Source: Phaeoceros laevis
Lineage: Eukaryota > Anthocerotophyta > Anthocerotopsida > Notothyladales
Reading direction: 5' to 3'
Length of the DNA stretch: 64,000 nt
Assembly: GCA_049999765.1 (NCBI GenBank)
Contig: JBNGIQ010008714.1
Span: forward strand, 1-64,000
The position numbers and the translations under genes were made by a program. The notes beneath the pieces are model-generated. The model made no database searches. It was not told the origin of the DNA and was given only the letters and a program-made list of their open reading frames with translations. Position 1 is the stretch's first letter, and each line of letters starts with the position of its first letter. Positions 1-10,827 of the stretch are shown piece after piece.

Positions 1-1
1 A

Positions 2-1126
2 CTTAAACGCATATAACCATGCCGTAATATCAACCTTAGCACCACTACTTGTAATGGTCCATGCTACTGGGACACCCTTGTACTGAGAGTCGAAAACAAG
101 GAGAGTATATAAATGAAACTTGTATTTGTTTGTACCAAAGGTAGAATCCATAAAAATTACATTGTTGTTGCCATATCGCAATGTCATCTCGGTTTGGAAA
201 GAAGTCCACAAACCAAAGGAAAACGTGGTAGGGTATGAATGGAACCATACAATATCTATGTGTGCTTCAACCCACATCTTGACACTTTCTTCATCATTTG
301 GATGATACTGATAGAATTCCCCCATAACTTGAGGAGCAATGTTATCAAGGTCATATGGCTATAGAAAGTCATCTCTGCATGGTATGTAATCAGGATCCCG
401 AGACTTCAGCTCAACCTGTTCAACATGCTCAACATGGATTTGTCGTTTACTAACTCCTGCATACAAACGTTGTTTCACATACATGCATATTTCATCACTC
501 AGATGAGCTGCAAACTTGGAACGAGGATCAGCATTGTAGGATAGCCCATGACAGATTATTCCACTCTCATCCACATGTTCTAACTTATTGAACTGTATGG
601 CTACCACTGTGGGCCACTTCATCAGTTGCTTGATGTCGAAATTGCATTGGCAGCCATGCTTAATACTCAGACCACGAAGCATGGTCGTCTTCCGTTTGCC
701 TTGACTTCTGGTAGCTTCTCGTGCAGCATCTACCGAACGAAGATCTTGAGATCCGTATGCACACCAGTACTTAGTGCACTGCAAGTACTCCCACATGTCA
801 AATCTGGCAGAGGTCCTACCTGACTTTGCCTTGTTCTTCCTCATGGTTTGTTTCCAAAACGATGTGGCAAACATGATATTTCTTCCCTCTCCCACTACAA
901 AGTCTTGGACTCTACTCCAAGGAACTAATGCATAGTGAGACATGATTGGAACATGGGTGCTGAAGTTTTTAAGAAACTTTCTCGCAATCAAGACTTTCTG
1001 CAACTTCAATTTTTCTCTACCAAATGGACCAGGTTCGGGATCCTGAATCTCCCACTCTTGTGGCCAATTTGGCCAACTTGGTTTTGTGATAGCTGTTACT
1101 GTCGTTGTGGAGGACGAGATCTGCAT
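2..1126 (-). pseudogene. MULE-type (Mutator/FAR1-like) transposase, interrupted by an in-frame stop and cut by the window edge
   Basis: On the minus strand one frame reads from 1126 down to the window start, broken only by a TAG at 359-361. The part before the stop has a Cys/His-rich region (KYWCAYG, KHGCQCNF, a later IICHG) like the N-terminal zinc-binding part of FAR1/MULE proteins. The part after it contains VIFMDSTFGTNKYKF and VFDSQYKGVPVAW, the typical start of a MULE transposase core; the first catalytic Asp is the codon at 146-148. The rest of the core lies outside the window. Upstream on the same strand there is a 100-N gap and then an ATG-started frame (1234-1499) that may be its 5' part. 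One stop in an otherwise open frame suggests a young dead copy, or an intron I did not detect. Confidence 0.75.
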
Positions 1127-1133
1127 GTCACAA

Positions 1134-1233
1134 NNNNNNNNNNNNNNNNNNNNNNNNNNNNNNNNNNNNNNNNNNNNNNNNNNNNNNNNNNNNNNNNNNN
1201 NNNNNNNNNNNNNNNNNNNNNNNNNNNNNNNNN
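1134..1233. other. Assembly gap (100 N)
   Basis: A run of 100 N inside or next to the transposase-like sequence. Reading frames that cross it are not meaningful. Confidence 0.99.
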
Positions 1234-1499
1234 CACGTTTCTATATGTACGTGCCAGATTGTTAGTGAGACTGGGGTCAATAAGTGCCTACAAGACTTAG
1301 CGTCAAACAATTTGAATCTTGTACAAGAGGGACAGTCACTACTTACTTCCAAATTATTGGGTTGTCCTTCCAAATTATTGGGTTGTCCTTGACATTCTGG
1401 TGTACTTCGGTCTCTTTGCCTTGGTAAATCTCGTATATTTGAGTCTCTCTCGCTGAGCGGAACACTGGTGGTGGAGGTCATGGGGAAGTGGTCGAGCAT
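1234..1499 (-). CDS. Possible 5' part of the transposase-like gene
   Basis: A minus-strand frame opens with ATG at 1497-1499 and runs into the gap without a stop. It has a Cys pair (DCPSC) and a tandem QPNNLE duplication caused by the 21-bp repeat at 1348-1389. It is not recognisable alone. Its position just upstream of the MULE-like frame makes it a candidate N-terminal segment, but the gap hides any link. Confidence 0.25.
1348..1389. repeat. Tandem duplication, 2 x 21 bp
   Basis: The unit TCCAAATTATTGGGTTGTCC(T) occurs twice in a row without mismatch. Its length is a multiple of three, so the minus-strand frame stays open. Confidence 0.95.
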
Positions 1500-2706
1500 C
1501 TTCTTATAATCATGAGAAGTTATCGCAAGTAGTACATTGATACCGAGAAATACTTGTATCTCCTGTCAAAACATTTACCTTGTAATCAGTATGTGGCGCA
1601 TGACATTGTCCATAGTAGTACAAATTATGAGCGCGACGTTTAGCACATTGGTACCAAGGACAATAGCTAGTAGCTAGGCAGCTTTCCAATACCAAGCTGG
1701 AGAGGGAGGAAACAAAATCCATCTGATCACTCTACATACTACCTTACTTGTGCGGGGTGCGATACGGCATTGCCTTGGGGCAAGGAGCGTGAGACCTCTC
1801 CAATGTCTCCATCCGCCTCGTCGTTGCACACGTTAGATTGCCGAGGGCATGGATTCATTGTGGCTGTCACGCTCAAATGCAGACTTGGGAGATGTGCAAT
1901 GGAAACGAAGAGCTTGGCTTTCAAACCACGTTCACCACTCCGTGAACGACGAATCCCGTACCGTTCTTAAACCACCAAATTATGCATTATGCATTGTACT
2001 TGTTGCTTACGTGGCAGTGCTGGTGTGGCAGTGCTTGCGTGGCGGTGCCCGTGTGGCGGTGCTCGCGTGGCAGTACCGCCATGGCATATGCGGGGAGTGG
2101 CGTGCGTACACGGTAGTGAGAGGAGGTGCGGCGGGTACAGGCGAAAGGGTTAGGGGCATATCATGGCCGAGGATGGCAACGGCATGGCTGGAGGTGGGCC
2201 CCATGTGCCAGGTCGCGCGTGTGCAATGATTTGCCAAACTCCATTGTTCGGGTCAATCAAAGCAATATTGAGAACAAATGGTATCTTGTGAAATATGAAT
2301 ATTTTGCTTGTAAGTGCTAGATAACATGACAAAAAGTTGTGAATGAAAAACTTGAATCAAAGCAAAGGATTAGAAACTCATTCATGATCCACAAAACATG
2401 ATAATCTTTTTCAGCCACTTTCACTTTTTTGGAAAAAAATAACCATCCACGTTATGACACTCTTAAAAAGAAATTGTAAATTTTATAGATTTACATGAGC
2501 ATCAAAAACTAGATTTTTATTATTCAGAACTACATGTTTCCAGAAATAGCATGTCCACACCTTCACATTATGAGTTGGTATTCTATGTAAAAGAATTGGT
2601 ATATTTTCCATAAGTTAGTGTACCAACAAGCTAAATGTACTAATCATTTGGAACTATGTCCTTCAATGATGCACTTCTGTACATGATATTCTTCAACCTA
2701 GCATTC
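1500..2706. other. No gene recognised; short GC-rich minisatellite at about 2010-2080
   Basis: The only structure seen is a degenerate tandem array of 14-16 bp units based on GTGGCGGTGC / GTGGCAGTGC around 2010-2080. The short ORFs here show no recognisable motif. From about 2300 the sequence is AT-rich, as in intergenic DNA. Confidence 0.5.
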
Positions 2707-2708
2707 TT

Positions 2709-3592
2709 AAAAAAAGAATGATGTAATAGCTCTCTTGCAGATGGTCTTTTGGTTGGATCCCTTTGAAGACATTCTTCTACCATTGAAGGATTTCAAAAAA
2801 TGTTTTTGGCGGATTGCATCCACTTGTGGTGGAGGATCTGTTAGAATTTTGAGCAGGATGTCAACTGGATTCTTCAAACCACATGAAGACAATGGAGCAT
2901 GTCCTTGAGCTAACTTCAAAGCAAGGATCCCAAATGACCAAATATCTATTTTACAGTTGAAGCCTTCAACTGGTGGCTTGATTACTTCTGAAGCCATCCA
3001 ACAAGGTGTGCCTAGAAGTGTGTCGCTTTGTTGATGAGTGTGAGTCAGACATAGATATAGTTGTCCCAAAGTCGACAAGCTTTACATCTCCATGCTTGTT
3101 GATCAAAATGTTGGCTGCTTTGAGATCACCATAAATTATATTTTGTTCATGTAAATACTCAAGCGCTTTTAAGGTCTCCTTTAATATAGTACAAACTATG
3201 GATTCTTGAAGTCCACCAAGGAATGCTTTTTTGATCACGCAATCACATGACCCTCCATCCATATATGGCATCATACAATAGACATGTGAATCCATGGCAA
3301 AAGAGCAATAACACTTTATAATGTTAGGATGATCAAACAATTGCATAGTTTCACATTCGTGGATGACTTCTTCAATCTGCACACCATTTTCTTCTAAGTC
3401 AAAGACTTTGATAGCCACAACCTCGTTGCAAGGCAGACAAGTTGCTTTGTACATAATTCCATGTGATCCCCTCCCCACATTTTGGCCCAACATATAGCTA
3501 GAGAGAAGTGGCGGATAGTTTCTAGAAGATTGCCACATAACGTTGTCCACATGAAATTGAGAAAAGAACAAACATGACTTGATGAACTTCAT
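2709..3592 (-). pseudogene. STE20/OSR1-like Ser/Thr kinase pseudogene, intronless, with two frameshifts
   Basis: The minus strand encodes nearly a whole kinase domain. The first frame (3592 to about 3030) has the glycine loop GRGSHG, the VAIK lysine, a helix-C glutamate and DFG. A frame change near 3020-3050 leads into a second frame with GTPCWMASEV (normally GTPxWMAPEV) and DIWSFGI. A second frame change near 2780-2790 gives [14 protein letters not shown], the usual C-lobe end. The catalytic HRD is altered to YGD in IIYGDLKAANIL, though its Asp and the following Asn remain. The motifs resemble the plant STE20/Fray/OSR1 (BLUS1-like) group. Lack of introns with two frameshifts suggests a retrocopy that has decayed. 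It is very unlikely to encode an active kinase. Confidence 0.8.
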
Positions 3593-3769
3593 GTTGCTCT
3601 ACACATCAACGTACTTGCTTCTCTCAGTGAGTTAGAAATGAAAAAAAGTCAATGCAACATGAAGGGCCCAATGTTTTTGCCAAATGCCCTTCTCAAGCTT
3701 AATATGATGATGACAATGGGTTTAGGCGTGCTATGTACTACTACTTAAGAAGTAATAAATAAATAGATC

Positions 3770-4060
3770 AAAGCTTGTGCTTATATAGAGCACAAGCCTC
3801 CTTGAGGCTTGGCTTTGCAGATATGTAGCCTACACATCCTTGAGGCTCGACATTGCCTACACATCCTTGAGGCTCGACATTGCAAAGATATAGCTCACAA
3901 CCTTCTTCTGGCTTGAACTTGTTCAGCTTATAGACCTCCTTGAGGCTTGGCATTGCAAATGTATAGCCTACGACCTTCTTGTAGCTTGAACTTCTACAAC
4001 TTGCAAACCTCCTTGAGGCTCGCGTTTGTAGATACATAGCCCACTTGTAAATGTAACTTG
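3770..4060. repeat. Degenerate tandem repeat including an exact 2 x 27 bp duplication
   Basis: The motif CCTTGAGGCT(C/T)G recurs with TTGCA and AGCCTAC or AGCTTGAAC about every 27-65 bp. Two copies, 3829-3855 and 3856-3882 (each starting CCTACACATCCTTGAGG), are identical. On the minus strand it reads as repeated PSLKEV / VEPQGCVG-like peptides, but I see no reason to call it coding. Confidence 0.8.
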
Positions 4061-4560
4061 ACAGTGACAAAATTCTTAAGAAGCCTTATCATTGTTTGAA
4101 GATGGCCTTCAAGGGCTTGACTTTTCACATATATAGCCCATAACCCGACCTTAAACTTGTATGTAAAGCATGTGCATGCCGATACTTCCACTTAAGGTTG
4201 TTAAGGTCTCACTCCTACATTTACATGTAATGAAGTAGACATCTTCTGTGTTACACATGTCCATATCCTAAGGAGTGCATCTTTGAGAATAACAACCGCT
4301 CCACTCCGCTGCTCCCCTCCTCTTCCACTTGCAGTTCATCCTCTTCTGCCGTTAGATCGGTAAAAAGATGGAGTAGAGTAGCTGGCCTCGTTTGCACGTC
4401 CTTTGCAAATGGTGGTTCCTTGCATTGGGCCTGTGACAACAATACCGCAACAATACAAACTGTTCACTAGTTTCTTGAAAGTCCTTCACATTCAATAGTC
4501 TAAGCCACCACGCCGTGTGGACTATGACCTAGTAAAGCACGCAAGCGCGCACCTTAACCT

Positions 4561-4620
4561 TCACCTTCACTAAGCAAACTTAGTAAAGTATCACCTTCAC
4601 TAAGCAAACTTAGTAAGTAT
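4561..4620. repeat. Tandem duplication, about 2 x 30 bp
   Basis: TCACCTTCACTAAGCAAACT plus TAGTAAAGTA is repeated immediately with one indel. No gene is recognisable in the surrounding 3.6-5.2 kb. Confidence 0.9.
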
Positions 4621-5230
4621 CTACAAGATGTACAAGTGCTACCCTTTTTACGTTGTACACGTTATAAGGAAAGGACTCACAAAATTGCTTATTCTAAATC
4701 CCTCTTGAGTCACACGGTACGGCAAGCTTCACCGCATTCTTAAGTGCATTGTTCAGGTGCTCCAATATGACATAGGGGTCCTTCAACTCGCATGCTGTCA
4801 CCTGAATGCATGGTATGCCAAAGTCTAGAGGTACTTTGATATTTAAAACATGTCGGACGTATTCCAGCCCGAGTCCACATTGACCAAGATTTGTCCCTCC
4901 AACCTCATTCTGTCCTCACGAGTGTATTTGGCACCTTTATTGGAGGAGCTAAATACGCGAACCTGAACAATATGTGTTTGCTCTTGCCTTGTATCAAACG
5001 AGATTGGTTTGATAGGAAGTTTGACAGAATGGCTGATATTATGCAGTGCTCACCATTGTTCATGCACACCATTGGCAACTTTTTGTCCTTGTCTTGCCAT
5101 TGCATGGAAGTACTGTGTGCAAAGCTTTTGCCCTGGACAAGATTCCAATTTTGTCATAGATTCGGGAGGGTCTACTTGCTGATTGAAGTCATGGCAACAT
5201 TCTATGCCATATGTCCTCTGACAAATCCTC

Positions 5231-5261
5231 AAACGGGATGTTGCATTGCAACATCCCGTTT
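5231..5261. repeat. Perfect 31-bp palindrome followed by a third half-copy
   Basis: Two 15-base arms (AAACGGGATGTTGCA and its reverse complement) surround a single T. Immediately after, at 5262-5280, the core GGATGTTGCATTGCAAC is repeated. It could form a hairpin or be a junction between inverted copies. The flanking ORFs on both strands (4891-5606) are not recognisable. Confidence 0.95.
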
Positions 5262-5280
5262 TAGGATGTTGCATTGCAAC

Positions 5281-6657
5281 CTCCGTACTTAAACTGTATG
5301 TGCTTGAGGATAAATTCTGACAACTTCCCTAAAAACTCTGAAATCCCACACTCTATGGTCGTAGTATTGATAGCACCAACACGAAAAACGGTAGCTAGAG
5401 AGGCCATACTTGTTTCCACATTCTCATCATGTTTAGTAAACTTGCGTTTCAAGATGGTAGTCCATGATATGCTCTTGGTGGGGCATAGCTCCAAGTCTTT
5501 TAATGGTGCTGCTCCTAAGTTGGCTGCCATGGTGTACCACCAATTAGGCTTTGACATGCCTTTGGGCGTGCATATCCCGCTCGTCAAAAACATATATTTT
5601 CTCTAGCTTGTTTTTCTACACATATGCAAATCCTGAAAAGGTGCTTCCGACATTGATTTTCCTACAATCAATGGAGCTTCCAGTTTGTTTGCCACCAAAT
5701 CCATGATGGCCAACACAGTAACTAGCCGCCTAGGAGCGGGCGGCTACTTTTAACAAGAAGAAATGCAAAACGTTGTCTCAACCATAAATGGATTGAAATG
5801 AAAGGCAACAATTTGAACATGCAAAGAGCAACAAAAAACATAAAAGCAGATTACGAGCAAGTTGTCCACCCCATGTGAATCATCGATAAGTGGATAGAGG
5901 GGCTGTAGCGAGATTTGTTATGCTGTCAATTGGTAGACTGTCTACTCTATTCATTCATCCTTCCGAGGTTCTTAGATGGAGTCTTGAAGGAAGAAAGAAA
6001 GAGCACGAGTTCATTAATGACGCATCTTTATAGCCTTTTTTTGATAGTGCTCTACAAACCTATGTGAATCTAAGGTACTATTTTGATCATGACTTAAGTA
6101 AGACTCTGCTAAATATGGATTTTGCTATTTCTATATAATCTGAGTTTAGTTTCATTTTGAGCCTTCTTTTGTGTTATTTTATTACTAGATTTGGATTTTC
6201 CTCACTTTTAGCTTATTTGGTTTTTTAACCTCTTTTGTTTTTTTGATAAGTTGATAAACTCATCTTAGGGGGTAAGGTACCCTTTTTATTTTATATTATG
6301 TGTGATATTTTCAAATGGCATCATGTTACATGTAAGTAGTAATAAGTTTAAAAAGACAAGAGCCTTTCAAGTTCAGCACTTTGCAAAAGGAAACACTCTT
6401 ATGTGCCCTGGCACCCTGGCTGGCATATGCCCACATATTGAAGCAACGTACATTTATGGAGTCTATATATGGACCTTGACAATCAGCACTTCGAGACTCT
6501 TATTCAATCACTGGTTTGAAGTGTTCAGCGGTATCTAGCCTTCTCAACAGGCATGCACAGTCTTAGCATTGACACCTTGATATCAATAGCGATGAAAGCA
6601 AAAATTTTGGCAATCAAGGCAAACGATTTCATCTATTAGCTGCAAACAGCCAACTAG
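5281..6657. other. No gene recognised
   Basis: AT-rich sequence with short ORFs only. The 110-codon frames on both strands at 5261-5606 overlap each other and carry no motif I know. Confidence 0.4.
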
Positions 6658-7095
6658 TATTTACAGATACCTACAAACCAGTTTGGAACACCAATTACTA
6701 CTGCAACTTTGGCCAGTCCTAACGACATCCACTCTGCCAGCTATGGAAAGATTTCTTTCTCTCCAGTCAGAACTCTGAAGCCCTGGACTCTTCATGTGTC
6801 TATCCTAAAGTCCTCCTACAGCATCCCTCACTCTGACAAGTTTCCGCCTGCACCTTGTCCGCGGATCCTGCAAAATGGTGTTGACTGGGTTGACCGAACA
6901 GTTCTGAATCATGTTCTGCCTTTCACGGATGAAAACTCAAACCATAGATTTATGGAGGAGAGCCCGCGAGGTGCATGTTACAAAGCTTCAAATTTTTATT
7001 CTACGAAAGCAAAGTTGATGGCGGAAATTGGTCAATCCTTTCCAAGTCCTGTTCGCAGTCAGGTTATGTCCTTCTTAGCTAGCACCTGTAGGTAA
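6658..7095 (+). CDS. Unassigned open frame, possibly an exon
   Basis: A frame is open from just after a stop at 6655-6657 to TAG/TAA-bounded sequence at 7095. It has no ATG near its start, so it would have to be an internal or terminal exon, or not a gene. The translation is of ordinary composition (for example GVDWVDRTVLNHVLPF) with no known domain. Nothing recognisable lies between it and the HIR gene 1.3 kb downstream. Confidence 0.2.
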   Translation, partial: YLQIPTNQFGTPITTATLASPNDIHSASYGKISFSPVRTLKPWTLHVSILKSSYSIPHSDKFPPAPCPRILQNGVDWVDRTVLNHVLPFTDENSNHRFMEESPRGACYKASNFYSTKAKLMAEIGQSFPSPVRSQVMSFLASTCR

Positions 7096-8431
7096 TCTAC
7101 AGTGCAATGACTGGGAATTGCTCAAGACACTGTTTCACAGCGAAGCTGGGTACCCGGCATTATCACTGCACTTGGTTTGTTGCAAGGGAGCTTCGCAGCC
7201 AAACCCGTGACCTGTTATGACATCATCGAGCCTGTACAGTCACAAGCTTTTCCGCACGTCCCATCGTTGCAGCTGATCTTCCAATGAATTAGGTTACGGA
7301 GCTGACATGGTAGATTCATAGGCGAATGTCATGTGCTTGGGATCCTTGTGCCAGCTGCACAAGTTGTGATGCTCCAGGTACCGCAAGGACGTGGGTTGAT
7401 GACGATGGCGTAGCTGCTATCCTGAGCTAGTGATGTGGTCAAAGGGCTGCACCTGCTTTCTCTTTGCAGCTACTCCAGCCTGTGAAGCACGGTCCACCTC
7501 TCGGCGCCTTTCTGGCAGCTCATGATCAAGGCCACAGCAAAGGATAAAACCTTTCTTCTCTCCAGGTTGCTGTTGCTTCCATGAAGGTTGCTAGTGTACC
7601 TTTGCTCGGTTCTCCCAATAGGGAGAGGATATCTCGCTTCAGATGCAGGGACTCTTGGTCACTACGTGCCCCAGTACTGTACAGTGGCCCAGTACTGTAC
7701 AGTACTGAAAGATGTGTGTGTGTGAAGGCTGCCAAATGGACGTTGCTCCCCAGGGAGGAAAAAGGCTCCAGAATCTAAGGTGAGACCTTTGTGAATGGCA
7801 ATGTGCCACTTCGAGGCCTGCAGTTCCTGGGGAAGCCGCGTGCCGGAACAAGCGCGTTTTGCCTACTCATCACTGCCGGCGGAGTGGATATTTCATCGTG
7901 AGTTCTGGATTTCTTGCAAGAGGTCGGGTGGTGTGGGACCACTCGTAGTATGTATGCAAACTGCAAAGCAGCTTCGTCAACGAAGACCTTGCTTGGAAGG
8001 AAAGTGTCGTCTAGGCCATATCTGGCCAGGCACGAAATATCAGCCTTCGGGCACAGAACCTTTAAGACGGACGGATAACCTCTGGAGGTGAGCAAGCAAC
8101 TCTGCCAGCCTGCAAATGTTTGGTAGTGCAAGGAGTCCAAAACAGGGGCGGACATCCCTGTCTTCACTTCCCCGACTACGGCTTTGTCGTCTCTTTCCCT
8201 TCTTCGCCGTGCAATTCAGGTGCCTGCTGGCCTCAAGTTGGAGGCTGGGAAGAGATGTAGGAGGGCTATATTTATCTGTTGCGTCGTTCTCAGCAGTTAT
8301 CGATCTACTGGCCGGGACTTACGCCCCGTTCTCGTTGCAGGCTTTCCTCTCCTCGGATTTGTGTTTGCTCACCTGAGAGCAGCTGAGTTTGTGCGTGGTG
8401 TGAGACGAGACGTCGGGACAGCATCGGAGTC
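7096..8431. other. Intergenic region and 5' region of the HIR gene
   Basis: No gene is recognised. A direct repeat CCAGTACTGTACAGT lies at about 7670-7705. The last few hundred bases probably hold the promoter and 5' UTR of the HIR gene. Confidence 0.4.
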
Positions 8432-9931
8432 ATGGGGGCCGCTTGCTGCTGCTTGTGTGTGGACCAAGCCAAGGTGGGAATCATTGAGCGGTTCGGGAAG
8501 TTCCAGAAAGTAGCCAGCCCCGGGATCAACATCGTCAATTGGTGCTGCGGCTACAACCTTGCGGGCTACATCTCCTTGCGAGTGCAGCAGCTGGATGTGC
8601 GATGTGAAACCAAAACCAAGGTCGGGTTCCTGAGAACAACTGTAGCCAATTGTGCTGAGAGCCTTGCTTCTGGCTTTTTGCTGTTGACTGCTGCGTCGAC
8701 ATTGTTCGCGGGGAAGAGGATTTTCTGATGCAGATTCTTTGGCGGCTTTAGTGTTAGGTGCTCGTTTGCTGCTCAAGTCTCACTCTGGTTTGTATGTCTG
8801 TCTGAATTTTTTGCAGGATAATGTGTTTGTTTCGGTGGTGTGCTCAGTGCAATATCGAGCTCTTCTTGAGCACGCAGATGATGCCTTCTACAAACTGACG
8901 GATCCCCACAAACAAATTCAAGCCTATGTCTTTGATGGTGTGTTTCCGGACACGTTCATTGCTTTGTCCACTCGGCTTGCTAATAATTTTCTGTGTTCTG
9001 TATTCATGTGTGATGTCACCTGAGTTGCTGGTTCTAGTATTCTCAAAGACTAACTTTTTCTTTGAATGTGTCGTGGATTTGCTGTGTCAGTTGTGAGAGC
9101 AAGTGTGCCAAAAATTCTTCTGGACGATGTCTTTGAACAAAAAAATGATATAGCACATAGTGTGAAGGATGAACTGGAAAAGGTACATGTTCCTCTGCAT
9201 TTGTGCCGACATGCTTTCTTACATGCCTCTCTTTCCTACTCCCTCTAACATGAATGTCAATGGCTTGCTGTTCTGCCTACAGGTGATGGGGCAGTTCGGT
9301 TACGCTATAGAGCAGGCCTTGATTACCGATATCGAACCTGATGCAATCGTGAAGAGGTCAATGAACGAAATTAATGCGGGCAAGCACAGCACACTTCTTT
9401 ACCTGAAGCTCTTGTGGACGGGGTTCCACCAGTCTGACTAATCCAATTGTTTGTCCTACCTGCAGCTACTCGAATGCGAGTTGCAGCAAACGAGAAGGCT
9501 GAAGCCGAGAAGATTTTGCAAGTGAAGAGAGCTGAAGCAGAAGCCGAGAGCAAGTACCTGTCTGGAGTTGGAGTTGCAAGGCAACGTCAAGCCATTGTCG
9601 ATGGGCTGAGGGAGAGTGTTCTGGCGTTCTCCAGTAACGTGCAGGACACCACACCCAAGGATGTGCTTGACATGGTCCTCATCACCCAGTACTTCGACAC
9701 CCTCAAGGTTGGTAACTTAAACCTTCCTCGTCGTTTACTCGTACCATATGAAGAATATCACTCTCCTCGGAGCTCACTAACCAACGGTGCCTCCTATTTA
9801 TGTCGCAGGAAATTGGCCAGCACTCGAAGAACACAACGGTATTCGTGCCCCACAACCCTGGAGCTGTTGCTGATATAGCTGACCAAATACGAACTGGATT
9901 TCTGCAAGGATCCGCTGGAAAGCATGATTGA
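8432..9931 (+). CDS. HIR: Hypersensitive-induced response protein (SPFH/prohibitin domain), 6 exons
   Basis: Exons 8432-8620, 8817-8937, 9091-9182, 9283-9379, 9466-9707 and 9809-9931 join to 287 codons, the usual HIR length. The product starts MGAACCC; Gly2 and nearby Cys fit N-myristoylation and palmitoylation. Family blocks follow: [62 protein letters not shown] and [18 protein letters not shown] proteins assemble in plasma-membrane microdomains and act in pathogen responses. All introns are GT-AG except intron 4 (9380-9465), which must begin GC (GCAAG) to keep the frame. Exon junctions were fixed by family sequence, so the identity is secure. Confidence 0.95.
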
Positions 9932-10575
9932 TGAACAATAGGTTCAGGACCTCTGTTTTGATTTCTGATGCGTCCATGTGTGATAATTGATTCGCCCTTG
10001 TTGCCGGCGCTTTTTCGTTTCTGCGATCTCATTCTTTTGCGTATCACCTGGTGACTGAATCATCAATACTGTATATGATTCTGGGAAAATTATAGTTCTC
10101 TGTATTTTGACTACTTTTCTCTGTATTTGACCACTTGCTTGCAACGACTATAGTTGCTTTTTCAGTGAAAGCGTCGATTAATCCAATAGATTTGCGTTTG
10201 TCTTCAAACCAATTTATAAGAGAAGTCCCCCTTCTCCCTCTACCTTTTGGCGTCTAGTCAGCAGTCACCCCAAACACCAAAATCGTTTGGGGGGTGTGAC
10301 CGAAGCGAAAGCACCTTATTTTACATTATAGGACCTGGGAGCAGTGCAAGCACGGGCCCCACTTGGGAGCCAGCGGATTTCGGGTAGGCTAATAATATGT
10401 ATGACCCAAGCTGCTTTCAGCCGTGGCCCACCGGCAGAGGTTAGCTTTGTTGCTCCAGTTCAGTGTCGAATGGCATTGGTGGCGTACGTGCAACAGGAAG
10501 TTCGGAGTCTTCGGACTAGAGGACCTGACTTCTCATCTCTTCTTTGCTCTCTCAGTCTTCGACATTCATGCAATT
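9932..10575. other. Intergenic; imperfect hairpin at 10264-10300
   Basis: This is the 3' flank of HIR with no gene seen. GTCACCCCAAAC at 10264-10275 pairs imperfectly with GTTTGGGGGGTGTGAC at 10285-10300 and would form a GC-rich stem with a 9-base loop. Confidence 0.5.
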
Positions 10576-10827
10576 TCATGATGAGGAAATATCCGCTTCC
10601 TCAGGACTCTTCACCAATTCAAAGTAGCCTGCCCCTTTCATGACTGCCAGGACAACCTCCATATCATTGACGTTCATCTGGCATCCATATGTCTCAATGT
10701 ACATGCGCCTAGGTGAATTCTTGACGGTGCTCTCAGCTTTTTCAGAGAGGTGTGGAACTTGGGTTAATCTGGATTGCGGGAGATGCAGATGTATTTCAGG
10801 TAATAAACAATCCAGGAGCACCACCAC
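10576..10827 (-). pseudogene. Fragment of a MiaB/CDK5RAP1-like methylthiotransferase (N-terminal domain)
   Basis: The minus frame contains RRMYIETYGCQMNVNDMEVV and then KGAGYFELVKSPEEAD. This is the start of the UPF0004/MTTase domain, including the first Fe-S-ligand cysteine (YGCQMN). In the family the next residues are a hydrophobic strand and NTCAIR, but here the frame ends after EEADISSS and no obvious donor or next exon follows. No radical-SAM CxxxCxxC or TRAM domain is seen. It is most likely a broken or duplicated fragment of an organellar tRNA-modifying enzyme; a real gene with a distant next exon is possible. Confidence 0.6.

Noticed and set aside
3770-4060. CRISPR-like regular repeat
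   Set aside because: The repeats are imperfect, the spacing is irregular and the DNA is clearly from a plant nucleus.
4891-5606. Overlapping ORFs on both strands
   Set aside because: No motif on either strand and the palindrome lies inside; not enough to support a gene.
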